A stretch of 54,615 nucleotides of DNA from Paraburkholderia sp. SG-MS1 (GCF_012275575.1 NZ_NPIH01000196.1:1-54615); one strand, 5' to 3'. Positions 9,698 to 18,324 are shown, counted from the first letter of the stretch. Program-made: numbers and translations. Notes: generated by a model not told the origin, from the sequence alone.

Positions 9698-10258
9698 ATG
9701 AGTACGCTGACAAACAAGATCAAGCATGAATTCATGAAAGCGCTTCCGCCGACAATCTTCTTTTTCATCATCCTTCACATTGTCGCGATCGTCAGGGCGC
9801 TCATGATCAGAGGCTCGGGTATCTCGCTGCCTACGTCGACTTCGGTGCTCGTCGCGTCATTGATATTGGGTAAATCGGTTCTGGTTGCAGACATGTTGCC
9901 GTTCATCAATCGCTTCCCCGACAAGCCGCTTGTCTGGAACGTCGGCTGGAAGACGCTGATGTATGCGACCGTCGCGCTCATCGTTCATTACCTTGAGCGG
10001 CTCTATGACTACTGGAAGGAAACGCCCAGTCTCATCGCGGCCAATGCGCAACTCTGGGCCGATGTCAGTTGGCCTCGCTTTTGGGCCGTCCAGATCCTCC
10101 TCGCAACGCTGATCTTTATGTATTGCGTCATCGCCGAACTTGCGCGGGTGATCGGCCGAAAAACGCTGAGCGCGATTTTCTTCGGGCCGGTACCTAAAGG
10201 CCCGAATGAACAAACTTGTATGAACCGCCCGTGGAGAGCCACTGGCACGTCGCATTGA
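9698..10258 (+). CDS. Unknown membrane protein, in sulfatase operon
   Basis: The 186-residue protein has about four hydrophobic segments, including LPPTIFFFIILHIVAIVRALMI near residue 13, VLVASLILGKSVLVADMLPF near 50, a segment near 88-104, and FWAVQILLATLIFMYCVIAEL near 128. I know no function for it. GAGGA at 9686-9690 sits 7 bp before the ATG, and the gene follows the CxxC protein by 29 bp, so the three genes probably form one transcript. The base composition of its first 100 bp is strikingly AT-rich for this genome. Confidence 0.72.
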   Translation: MSTLTNKIKHEFMKALPPTIFFFIILHIVAIVRALMIRGSGISLPTSTSVLVASLILGKSVLVADMLPFINRFPDKPLVWNVGWKTLMYATVALIVHYLERLYDYWKETPSLIAANAQLWADVSWPRFWAVQILLATLIFMYCVIAELARVIGRKTLSAIFFGPVPKGPNEQTCMNRPWRATGTSH

Positions 10259-10289
10259 AAGGCCGCGCCGCGGACGGTCCTGACAGGGA

Positions 10290-10525
10290 GATATCGAATG
10301 GCAGCGTTCGTAGCCTGTTCGCGCTTCAAGTTGATCGCGACGATCGGCTTGTTGGCCGACAGGTTCGAATCGAGATCGACGAGCCGAGGAATCTTCGCCA
10401 TCCGGACTTGCGCGGCCTCCGGGAGCCGCCGCAGTTCGCGATGTCGTCGCCCTGCAAGCTCCACTGGCTCGCCTTGGTGCCGCCCGATGCGTCCGGCAGG
10501 CCGAGTTCGGTCATCGGGATGTCCC
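10290..10525 (-). pseudogene. Frameshifted remnant of an RND (HAE1/AcrB-type) efflux pump gene
   Basis: On the minus strand, one frame starting at 10514 gives GGTKASQWSLQGDDI and a second, shifted frame continues from about 10437 with ELRRLPEAAQVRMAKIPRLV then DLDSNLSANKPIVAINLKRE. Joined, they resemble the RND porter-domain stretch of the form GGRxSxxxYQYTLQ...LPxLxDVxSDLQxxxPxLxVxIDRxxA. The expected LGV continuation is lost after QATNAA, and no pump gene surrounds it. This is a short decayed fragment beside the sulfatase operon. Plus-strand frames across it are noise. Confidence 0.6.
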
Positions 10526-10556
10526 CATCGCCGCCTGCACGGGCGTATCCGCGTGC

Positions 10557-11717
10557 TTACTGGCTCAGATAAACAAACTTGCCGTTCTTGATGGTGCCCA
10601 TCACGCTAGCGCGCTGATCCAGACCGACGTGGTCCTTCGGGCTCGTGTTCACCACACCGTTCGGCACCACCAGTTCATGCGCGTGCTCCAACTCGTCGCG
10701 CAACGCGACGCGAAACGCCGGCGTGCCCGGCTGCGCCGTCTTCAGCGCGCGCGCTACCGCGTCCTGCAAACGCGGATACACGCCTGCCGCGTCGCCCGCG
10801 AACTGGGTCACGCTGCCTGCGCCATACTTCGCTTCATACTCGTTGGTGAAGGCGAGCGCCGCTTTCTTCGCCGGATGATCGGCCGGCAGCGTGCGCGCGA
10901 CCACCACCGGCTGGGTCGGAAACAGCGTGCCTTCGACGTCCTTGCCGCCCAGCTTGATGAACTCGGGTGTGGCGATGCCGTGCGTCTGGTAAATCGGCCC
11001 CTTGTAGCCGCGTTCGATCAGCGTGCGCTGCGGCAGCACCGTCGGCGTGCCGGCACCGGCGACCAGGATTGCATCGGGCTTCGCGGCCATCAGCTTGAGA
11101 ATCTGCCCAGTGACGCTCGCGTCCGTGCGGTTATAGCGCTCGGTCGCAACCAGCTGGAGATGGCGCAGCGCCGCGAACTTGCTGAACTCGTTGAGCCAGC
11201 TCTCGCCGTAGCCGTCCGCGAAACCGATGAAGCCCACCGTCTTCACGTTGTGATTGGCCATGTAGCGCGTCATCACGTCGGCCATCGCGCTGTCGGTCTG
11301 CGCCATCTTGTAGGCCCACACCTTCTTGCCTTCCTGCGGCTCGACGACGCTGGCCGAGCCGATCAGCGTGATCATCGGCGTCTGGCTTTCGGCGACCGGA
11401 TCGAGCGCGGCCATTGCGGCCGGCGTGATGTTCGGGCCGACGATCACGTCCACGTGGTCCTCGTTGATCAGCTTGCGGATGTTGCGCACGGCAACGCCCG
11501 GGTCGGATGCGTCGTCGAGGAAGATGTAGTCGGCTTTCTGGCCGGCGATCGTCGCCGGCCACATCAGCATCGCGTTCTTGCTGGTGATGCCGATCACGGC
11601 CGCCGGGCCGGTGCTCGACAGATCGATGCCGACCTTGAGGTCGGCATGGGCTGCGGTGGCGAGCAACAGCGCGCCGAGAGCGGCGATGCCGCGAAGTTTG
11701 TTTTTATGCGACTTCAT
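10557..11717 (-). CDS. Orphan ABC substrate-binding protein (branched-chain amino acid / LivJ-type family)
   Basis: The 386-residue Peripla_BP_6 protein has a signal peptide (MKSHKNKLRGIAALGALLLA, cleavage after AHA) and a mature start DLKVGIDLSSTGPAAVIGI. The ATG at 11717 is chosen because the signal peptide begins there; an upstream in-frame ATG adds only a basic leader. No permease or ATPase gene lies nearby. It follows cysB on the same strand with a 35-bp gap, so co-transcription is plausible. Ligands in this family range from amino acids to amides, aromatics and sulfonates; the context hints at a sulfur-related ligand, but that is inference. Confidence 0.85.
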   Translation of the reverse strand: MKSHKNKLRGIAALGALLLATAAHADLKVGIDLSSTGPAAVIGITSKNAMLMWPATIAGQKADYIFLDDASDPGVAVRNIRKLINEDHVDVIVGPNITPAAMAALDPVAESQTPMITLIGSASVVEPQEGKKVWAYKMAQTDSAMADVMTRYMANHNVKTVGFIGFADGYGESWLNEFSKFAALRHLQLVATERYNRTDASVTGQILKLMAAKPDAILVAGAGTPTVLPQRTLIERGYKGPIYQTHGIATPEFIKLGGKDVEGTLFPTQPVVVARTLPADHPAKKAALAFTNEYEAKYGAGSVTQFAGDAAGVYPRLQDAVARALKTAQPGTPAFRVALRDELEHAHELVVPNGVVNTSPKDHVGLDQRASVMGTIKNGKFVYLSQ

Positions 11718-11752
11718 CGGGGAGGGTCTCCGTGGCAGGAAGCGGGGTGATA

Positions 11753-12694
11753 TCAAAGTTCGTAGGTTTCGTGCTCGCCCTTGAGCGCCTGTTCGATCAG
11801 CTTGCGGTTCATGCTCGGCGACAGCAGCTCGACGAGCGTGTACACGTAGCTGCGCAGATAGGCGCCCTGTTTGAGCGCGACGCGCGTCACGTTGCTGCCG
11901 AACAGGTGGCCGACCGGCATCGCGCGCAAATGGCGGTCGCGCTCGGCGTTGAACGCGATATCCGCCATGATGCCGACGCCGAGGCCCAGTTCCACGTAGG
12001 TCTTGATCACGTCGGCGTCGATCGCCTCCAGCACGATGTCCGGATGCAGCCCGCGCAGACGGAACGCCTCGTTGATCTTGGTGCGGCCGGCGAACGCGTT
12101 GTCGTACGTAATCAGCGGATACTGGGTCAGATCATCCAGCGCCAAAAGTTTGCGCTCAAGCAGCGGATGATCCGGCTGCATGACCGCGATGTGGTGCCAC
12201 TGGAAGCAGGGCAGCGACACCAGTTCCTTATAGTTGGCGATTGCTTCGGTGGCGATCGCAAGATCGGCCTGGTCGTGCAGCACCATCTCGGCGACCTGGG
12301 TCGGGCTGCCTTGCAGGATTGAAAGGTGGACCTTGGGGAAGCGTTTTTTGAACTCTGCGATCGCGGCCGGCAGCGAGTACCGCGCCTGGGTATGGGTCGC
12401 CGCGATGACGAGATTGCCCTGATCCTGCGCCGCGTAATCTTTACCGACGCGCTTTAAGCTCTCGACTTCCTGCAGGATCTTCTCGACCGACTGCAGGATG
12501 ATGCGTCCCGGCTCGGTCAGCGAGCGTACGCGCTTGCCGTGCCGCGTGAAGATTTCGACGCCGAGTTCGTCCTCGAGCTCGATGATCGCCTTGGAAACGC
12601 CCGGCTGGCTGGTGAACAGCGCCTTGGCAGCTTCGGTGAGGTTGAAGTTCTGCCGCACAGCCTCGCGGACGAAGCGGAATTGATGCAGGTTCAT
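11753..12694 (-). CDS. cysB: CysB-type LysR transcriptional regulator of sulfur assimilation
   Basis: The 313-residue LysR protein opens with MNLHQFRFVREAVRQNFNLTEAAKALFTSQPGVSKAI, the characteristic CysB/Cbl helix-turn-helix region, and carries the family segment NLVIAATHTQARYSLP near residue 94. CysB activates sulfate-assimilation genes when sulfur is limiting, in response to O-acetylserine or N-acetylserine. It is transcribed divergently from cysI across a 226-bp AT-rich region, as expected for its target. Length matches the family. Whether this copy acts as CysB or as the alternative-sulfur paralogue (Cbl/SsuR type) cannot be settled by eye, but the neighbours favour CysB. Confidence 0.92.
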   Translation of the reverse strand: MNLHQFRFVREAVRQNFNLTEAAKALFTSQPGVSKAIIELEDELGVEIFTRHGKRVRSLTEPGRIILQSVEKILQEVESLKRVGKDYAAQDQGNLVIAATHTQARYSLPAAIAEFKKRFPKVHLSILQGSPTQVAEMVLHDQADLAIATEAIANYKELVSLPCFQWHHIAVMQPDHPLLERKLLALDDLTQYPLITYDNAFAGRTKINEAFRLRGLHPDIVLEAIDADVIKTYVELGLGVGIMADIAFNAERDRHLRAMPVGHLFGSNVTRVALKQGAYLRSYVYTLVELLSPSMNRKLIEQALKGEHETYEL

Positions 12695-12920
12695 ATATAA
12701 CCTCTCCGCATATAAAAAGAATTTTTTAGTCGTTTGAAATATAAGGCGAGTTTATTACGATCTGTCCATCTTTTTCAATATGGATATCTGTATTTGTCAT
12801 AAGCAAATGAGAGATGGGTCTAAACCCTCGTTTGCGGTTGCTGACTAACACGGATATTCAAGGCACGGCGGAACCGGACCGCCGTGTGTCTCGCAAGTTA
12901 CGAAAAATTGGGGTCCCCGA
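12695..12920. promoter_or_regulatory. Divergent cysB/cysI control region
   Basis: This 226-bp AT-rich region between cysB and cysI should hold both promoters and CysB sites. Runs such as CATATAAAAAGAATTTTTTA near 12710-12728 stand out from the GC-rich background. I cannot assign exact boxes. The cysI-proximal part carries a hairpin (12864-12886). Confidence 0.6.
12864..12886 (+). other. Hairpin in the cysI leader
   Basis: CACGGCGG (12864-12871) and CCGCCGTG (12879-12886) form a perfect 8-bp GC-rich stem with a 7-nt loop, ending 34 bp before the cysI ATG. There is no following T-run, so it is not a plain terminator; it may shape mRNA stability or translation. Confidence 0.45.
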
Positions 12921-14600
12921 ATGTACCAATACGATCAGTACGACCAGACCATCGTCGATGAACGGGTCGCGCAATACGCCGATCAGGTTCGCCGCCGCTT
13001 GTCGGGCGAATTGAGCGAAGAGGAGTTTCGTCCGCTGCGCCTGCAGAACGGCCTGTACTACCAGCGCCACGCATACATGCACCGTATCGCGATTCCGTAC
13101 GGCAACCTGCGCAGCGACCAGATGCGCGTGCTCGCGCAGATCGCACGTGAACACGACCGCGGCTATGGCCATTTCTCGACGCGCTCGAACATCCAGTACA
13201 ACTGGATCAAGCTCGAAGAAACGCCGGAAATCCTGCGCAAGCTCGCCGCAGTGCAAATGCACGGCATTCAGACCTCGGGCAACTGCATTCGCAACATCAC
13301 CGCCGACCAGTTCGCGGGCGTCGCGCCCGACGAAGTGGTCGATCCGCGTCCGTGGGCGGAAATCCTGCGCCAATGGTCGACGTTTCACCCGGAATTCGCG
13401 TGGCTGCCGCGTAAGTTCAAGATCGCCGTGTCGGGGTCGAAGGAAGACCGCGCCGCCGTGCAGATTCACGACATGGGCGTGTATCTGAAGAAGAACGAGC
13501 AGGGCGAACTGGTGGTCGACATCCTGGCCGGCGGCGGCATGGGCCGTACGCCGATCATCGGCGCGATCATCCGCAAGGATTTGCCGTGGCAACATCTGCT
13601 GACGTACTGCGAAGCCGTGCTGCGCGTGTACAACCGCTATGGCCGCCGCGACAACATGTACAAGGCGCGCATCAAGATTCTCGTGAAGGCGTTGAGCCCG
13701 GAGAAATTCTCGGCGCAGGTCGAAGAAGAATGGCAGCACCTGAAGGACGGCCCGTCGACGCTCACGCAAGCCGAAGTGGATCGCGTGGTCCAATACTTCC
13801 AGCCGCCTGTCTACGAGAAGCTGCCGGACACCGACGCGTCGTTCGAAAACCATCTGCTGGAAAACCGCGCGTTCGCGCGCTGGGTCGAGCGTAACGTGCG
13901 GCCGCACAAGGTGTCGGGCTACTCGTCGGTGACGCTGTCGCTGAAGCCGACCACGATCGCCCCGGGCGACGCGACGGACGTGCAGATGGAAGCGGTCGCC
14001 GATTGGGCCGACGAGTATTCGCTCGGCGAAATCCGCGTGTCGCACGAGCAGAACCTGATCCTTGCCAACGTCAAGAAGCGCGATCTGTTCGCGCTGTGGG
14101 AAAAGGCCAAGGCGCAAGGTTTCGCGACGCCGAACATCGGCTTGCTGACCGACATCATCGCGTGCCCGGGCGGTGACTTCTGCTCGCTCGCGAATGCGAA
14201 GTCGATCCCGATCGCACTGGCCATCCAGGAACGCTTCAACGATCTCGACTACGTGTACGACCTCGGCGACGTGTCGCTGAACATCTCGGGCTGCATCAAC
14301 GCGTGCGGTCACCACCACGTCGGCAACATCGGCATTCTGGGCGTCGACAAGGACGGCTCGGAGTGGTATCAGGTGACGCTCGGCGGCGAGCAGGGCACGG
14401 GCGCGACAGGCGCGCACCTCGGCCGCGTGATCGGCCCGTCGTTCTCGGCGGAAGAAATGCCGGACGTGATGAGCAAGGTGATCGACACCTTCGTGGAAAA
14501 CCGCCACGAGGGCGAGCGCTTCATCGAAACGTACAACCGCATCGGCATCACCCCGTTCAAGGAACGTGTGTACGCCTCGCGTCAACCGGCTCACGCGTAA
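12921..14600 (+). CDS. cysI: Sulfite reductase hemoprotein (siroheme, [4Fe-4S])
   Basis: The 559-residue protein reduces sulfite to sulfide with six electrons. It has two ferredoxin-like half-domains and two siroheme-binding NiR/SiR repeats. The four cluster/siroheme cysteines are visible as CPGGDFC (415 and 421) and CINAC (458 and 462), the conserved Cx5C...Cx3C pattern. The N-terminus (MYQYDQYDQTIVDERVAQYADQ) is typical of betaproteobacterial CysI. No flavoprotein CysJ gene lies nearby; the next gene is the DUF934 protein. It is the first gene of the cys operon and faces cysB. Confidence 0.95.
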   Translation: MYQYDQYDQTIVDERVAQYADQVRRRLSGELSEEEFRPLRLQNGLYYQRHAYMHRIAIPYGNLRSDQMRVLAQIAREHDRGYGHFSTRSNIQYNWIKLEETPEILRKLAAVQMHGIQTSGNCIRNITADQFAGVAPDEVVDPRPWAEILRQWSTFHPEFAWLPRKFKIAVSGSKEDRAAVQIHDMGVYLKKNEQGELVVDILAGGGMGRTPIIGAIIRKDLPWQHLLTYCEAVLRVYNRYGRRDNMYKARIKILVKALSPEKFSAQVEEEWQHLKDGPSTLTQAEVDRVVQYFQPPVYEKLPDTDASFENHLLENRAFARWVERNVRPHKVSGYSSVTLSLKPTTIAPGDATDVQMEAVADWADEYSLGEIRVSHEQNLILANVKKRDLFALWEKAKAQGFATPNIGLLTDIIACPGGDFCSLANAKSIPIALAIQERFNDLDYVYDLGDVSLNISGCINACGHHHVGNIGILGVDKDGSEWYQVTLGGEQGTGATGAHLGRVIGPSFSAEEMPDVMSKVIDTFVENRHEGERFIETYNRIGITPFKERVYASRQPAHA

Positions 14601-14622
14601 CCGCGAAAAGGATACTGAACAG

Positions 14623-15162
14623 ATGGCTTCTATCATCAAGAACCGCGCAATCGTCAACGATGACTGGACCGTTGTGCGTCCGGCGGAAGACGGCGCGCTG
14701 CCTGCGGTGAACGAATTGCCGGCCGGCAAAGTGCTGGTGCCGCTCGCGCTGTGGCAGGCCGAACGTGAAGCGCTCGCTGCGTCGCGCAGTGCCGCCGAGA
14801 TCGGCGTGTGGCTCGCGCCGGACAGCGAACCGGCGGATATCGTCGCCGACTTCGACAAGATTGCGCTGATCGCCGTGGATTTCCCGGTGTTCCGCGACGG
14901 CCGCGGCTACAGCATCGGCCGCCTGCTGCGCGAGCGTTATGGCTACAAGGGCGAACTGCGCGCGATCGGCGACGTGCTGCGCGACCAGATCACGTTCATG
15001 TTCCGTTGCGGCTTCGACGCGTATGCACTGCGCGCGGACAAGGACTTCGACGACGCGCTCAAAGCATTCGACGAATTCAGCTTCAACTATCAGGGCGCGG
15101 TGAATTCGTCGCCGCTGTTCCGCCGCCGCGAGGCGGGCGAACTGCAAAAGGCGTCGGCATGA
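14623..15162 (+). CDS. DUF934 protein associated with sulfite reductase
   Basis: This 179-residue cytosolic protein belongs to DUF934 (COG3749), found between cysI and cysH in many beta- and gammaproteobacteria. The hallmark stretch FPVFRDGRGYSIGRLLRERYGY lies near residues 88-109, followed by GELRAIGDVLRDQITFMFRCGFDAY. No cofactor motif is evident. The start is ATG 14623 (MASIIKNRAI), 22 bp after cysI; an upstream in-frame extension overlaps cysI. The stop overlaps the cysH start in an ATGA junction. Its role is unproven; position suggests a partner for sulfite reduction. Confidence 0.9.
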   Translation: MASIIKNRAIVNDDWTVVRPAEDGALPAVNELPAGKVLVPLALWQAEREALAASRSAAEIGVWLAPDSEPADIVADFDKIALIAVDFPVFRDGRGYSIGRLLRERYGYKGELRAIGDVLRDQITFMFRCGFDAYALRADKDFDDALKAFDEFSFNYQGAVNSSPLFRRREAGELQKASA

Positions 15163-15905
15163 CCGGCGCACACACGCTCACGCCGGAACTCGCTGCGAAG
15201 GTCGAGCGCCTCGATGCGCTGCTCGACTCGATCGCCGCGCGTCACGCGAACGTGAAGCTTGCCAGCAGCCTCGCAGCGGAAGACATGCTGCTCACGCACG
15301 CGATCCTCTCGCGCGGCGTGAGGATCGGCATCTTCTCGCTGAACACGGGCCGTCTGCATGCGGAAACGCTCGGTATGCTCGATCGCGTGAAAGAGCGCTA
15401 TGGCTACGAGATCGAACAGTTTCATCCGCAAGCGGCGGCAGTCGAGGAATACATCGGCTCGTACGGTTTGAACGCGTTTTACGAAAGCGTCGATCTGCGC
15501 AAGCGCTGCTGCGAGATTCGCAAAGTCGAGCCGTTGAATCGCGCGCTGTCTGATGTCAGCGCCTGGGTGACGGGCCAGCGCCGTGAACAGTCGGTGACGC
15601 GTGCCGAACTGCATGCGGAAGAGCACGATGCCGCGCGCAACATCGCCAAGTTCAATCCGCTGACGGACTGGACCGAAGCAGAGGTGTGGGATTACCTCAA
15701 AGCGTTCGACGTGCCGGTCAATCCGCTGCATGCGCGCGGTTATCCGAGCATCGGCTGCGAGCCGTGCACGCGCGCGATCCGTCCCGGCGAGGACAGCCGC
15801 GCAGGGCGCTGGTGGTGGGAGTCGCGTGATACGAAGGAATGCGGCCTGCACATCACGACGATTACCCCGATAGCGGTCGAACGCGGCGAAAACGCTTCGG
15901 TCTGA
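15159..15905 (+). CDS. cysH: Adenylylsulfate (APS) reductase, iron-sulfur type
   Basis: The 248-residue PAPS/APS reductase-family enzyme reduces activated sulfate to sulfite using thioredoxin. Besides the catalytic Cys in ECGLH (residue 228), it has two cysteine pairs, CC at 117-118 and CEPC at 200-203, the ligands of the [4Fe-4S] cluster that marks enzymes preferring APS over PAPS. Annotation pipelines often label such proteins phosphoadenylylsulfate reductase. ATG 15159 overlaps the DUF934 stop. The cysN downstream has no APS kinase domain, which fits a direct APS route. Confidence 0.94.
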   Translation: MTGAHTLTPELAAKVERLDALLDSIAARHANVKLASSLAAEDMLLTHAILSRGVRIGIFSLNTGRLHAETLGMLDRVKERYGYEIEQFHPQAAAVEEYIGSYGLNAFYESVDLRKRCCEIRKVEPLNRALSDVSAWVTGQRREQSVTRAELHAEEHDAARNIAKFNPLTDWTEAEVWDYLKAFDVPVNPLHARGYPSIGCEPCTRAIRPGEDSRAGRWWWESRDTKECGLHITTITPIAVERGENASV

Positions 15906-16024
15906 TATCTCGCTACACTAAGGGCAGGCTCCCGGTTTGAACGGGTTGAACGCCGCCCGGATCGATTTGAATACTTGTGCTCCGGCGGGCAACCGCTCGC
16001 CGGGCAATCAACGAAGGACCCGAC

Positions 16025-16987
16025 ATGAGCACCACGCTCGATTCCACTGTGAACGCTCCGCTTACCAACACGGCGAACCGTATGGATCACCTCGACTGGC
16101 TCGAAGCCGAGTCGATCCACATCCTGCGCGAACTGGTCGCCGAATGCAGCAAGCCCGCACTGTTGTTCTCGGGCGGCAAGGACTCGGTCGTGGTGTTGCA
16201 CCTCGCGCTGAAGGCCTTCGGCATCGGCGCGAATCGCAAGACCGTGCTGCCCTTCCCGCTCGTGCATATCGACACCGGCCACAACTACGACGAAGTGATC
16301 GACTTTCGCGATCGCCGCGCGCAAGAGATTGGCGCAGAGCTGGTGGTGGGCCACGTCGAAGATTCGATCAAGCGCGGCACCGTGCGTCTGCGTCGCGAAA
16401 CGGATTCGCGCAACGCCGCGCAAGCGGTGACGCTGCTCGAAACCATCGAACAGTACGGCTATACCGCGCTGATCGGCGGTGCGCGCCGCGACGAAGAGAA
16501 GGCCCGCGCGAAAGAACGCATCTTCTCGTTCCGCGACGAGTTCGGTCAATGGGACCCGAAGGCGCAACGCCCGGAACTGTGGAGCCTGTACAACGCGCGT
16601 CTGCATAACGGCGAACATCTGCGCGTGTTCCCGATCTCGAACTGGACCGAACTCGACGTGTGGCAGTACATCGCTCGCGAACAGCTCGAATTGCCGTCGA
16701 TCTACTACGCGCACCAGCGCGAGATCGTGCGCCGCAACGGCCTGCTCGTGCCGGTCACGCCACTTACGCCGATGCGTGAAGGCGAAGTCAGCGAAAACGC
16801 GCAGGTGCGTTTCCGCACGGTCGGCGACATCAGCTGCACGTGCCCGGTGGAAAGCGATGCGGACGATATCGAGAAGATCATCGCCGAAACGGCCGTGACC
16901 GAAATCACGGAGCGCGGCGCGACGCGGATGGACGATCAGGTCTCCGAAGCCGCGATGGAACAGCGTAAGAAGCAAGGTTATTTCTAA
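16025..16987 (+). CDS. cysD: Sulfate adenylyltransferase, small subunit
   Basis: The 320-residue ATP-pyrophosphatase-family subunit forms APS from ATP and sulfate together with CysN. The PP-loop SGGKDSVVVLHLALKAF lies near residue 50, with HIDTGHNYDEVIDFRD just after it; the C-terminus has ERGATRMDDQVSEAAMEQRKKQGYF, typical of CysD. ATG 16025 follows a GAAGGA about 6 bp upstream. It lies 119 bp after cysH and 20 bp before cysN. Confidence 0.96.
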   Translation: MSTTLDSTVNAPLTNTANRMDHLDWLEAESIHILRELVAECSKPALLFSGGKDSVVVLHLALKAFGIGANRKTVLPFPLVHIDTGHNYDEVIDFRDRRAQEIGAELVVGHVEDSIKRGTVRLRRETDSRNAAQAVTLLETIEQYGYTALIGGARRDEEKARAKERIFSFRDEFGQWDPKAQRPELWSLYNARLHNGEHLRVFPISNWTELDVWQYIAREQLELPSIYYAHQREIVRRNGLLVPVTPLTPMREGEVSENAQVRFRTVGDISCTCPVESDADDIEKIIAETAVTEITERGATRMDDQVSEAAMEQRKKQGYF

Positions 16988-17007
16988 GCACACGAGGTAA
17001 GACAATC

Positions 17008-18324
17008 ATGAGCAGTATTCACCAACCAGAAGACCTCGGCGTGCTGCGTTTCATCACTGCGGGTAGCGTCGACGACGGCAAGAGCACGTTGATCGGCCGC
17101 CTGCTGTACGACAGTAAGGCTGTGCTGTCCGACCAGCTCTCGGCGCTGTCGCGCGCGAAGAACAAGCGCACCGTCGGTGATGAAATCGATCTGTCGCTGC
17201 TGACCGACGGCCTCGAAGCCGAACGCGAGCAGGGCATCACGATCGACGTCGCATACCGTTACTTCGCTACCGCTAAGCGCAAGTTCATCATCGCCGACAC
17301 CCCGGGCCACGAGCAGTACACGCGCAACATGGTGACGGGTGCGTCGACCGCGCATGCGGCGATCATTCTCGTCGACGCGACGCGCGTGACGTTCGTCGAC
17401 GGCGTCGCGCAATTGCTGCCGCAAACCAAGCGTCATAGCGCGATCGTCAAGCTGCTCGGTTTGCAGCATGCAATCGTCGCGATCAACAAGATGGATCTGG
17501 TCGACTACAGCGAGCAGCGCTTCAACGAGATTCGCGACGCGTATGTCGAACTCGCGCGCCAACTGGGTCTCGCCGATGTGCGCTTCGTGCCGGTGTCGGC
17601 GCTCAAGGGCGACAACATCGTAACGGCGAGCGAAAGCATGCCGTGGTATGCGGGCGAACCGCTGCTGGACCTGCTCGAAGCGCTACCGGTCGAAGTGCCG
17701 ACTGGCCAGGCGCTGCGTTTCCCTGTGCAATGGGTGGCGCGCCAGGACGGCAGCCAGGCCGACGATTTTCGCGGCTACATGGGCCGTGTCGAAGCGGGCG
17801 AAGCGAAGCTCGGCGACACGATCGTCGTATTGCCGGCCAACCGCGAAGCAACGGTTGCCGAGATCATCGCGCCGGTGGTGGGCGGCACGGCAGCAGTGGA
17901 TCGCGCGTTCGCGGGCCAGACGGTGACGATCCGTCTTGCGGAAGACGTCGACGTGTCGCGCGGCGACACCTTCGTGCTGCGTGAAGCGGCGCCGGAACCG
18001 GCGAAGAAGCTCGAAGCCGACCTGTGCTGGTTCGACGACACGCCGCTGTCGACGCAACGCAAGTATCTGTTGAAGCAGACCACCAACACGGTGTTCGCGC
18101 GAATCGGTGCGATCAAGGAAGTGCTCGACGTGCATACGCTGTCGCAGGCGACCGATCGCAAGGAACTCGCGATGAACGATATCGGCCGCGTTGCGCTGAC
18201 GTTGCAGAAGCCACTGGTGTGCGATGTGTACGACTCGCATCAGGGCACGGGCGCATTCGTGCTGATCGACGAAGCGACCCACCACACCGTCGCGGCCGGG
18301 ATGATCCGGGCGTTTTCGGCGTAG
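17008..18324 (+). CDS. cysN: Sulfate adenylyltransferase, GTPase subunit
   Basis: This 438-residue translation-factor-type GTPase drives APS synthesis by CysD. G-motifs are clear: GSVDDGKSTLIGRLL near residue 16, DTPGHEQYTRNM near 97 and NKMDLVDY near 157, followed by EF-Tu-like beta-barrel domains. The length fits a CysN without the C-terminal APS kinase (CysC) found in CysNC fusions. A GAGGTAAG ribosome site lies about 10 bp before the ATG. Confidence 0.96.
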   Translation: MSSIHQPEDLGVLRFITAGSVDDGKSTLIGRLLYDSKAVLSDQLSALSRAKNKRTVGDEIDLSLLTDGLEAEREQGITIDVAYRYFATAKRKFIIADTPGHEQYTRNMVTGASTAHAAIILVDATRVTFVDGVAQLLPQTKRHSAIVKLLGLQHAIVAINKMDLVDYSEQRFNEIRDAYVELARQLGLADVRFVPVSALKGDNIVTASESMPWYAGEPLLDLLEALPVEVPTGQALRFPVQWVARQDGSQADDFRGYMGRVEAGEAKLGDTIVVLPANREATVAEIIAPVVGGTAAVDRAFAGQTVTIRLAEDVDVSRGDTFVLREAAPEPAKKLEADLCWFDDTPLSTQRKYLLKQTTNTVFARIGAIKEVLDVHTLSQATDRKELAMNDIGRVALTLQKPLVCDVYDSHQGTGAFVLIDEATHHTVAAGMIRAFSA

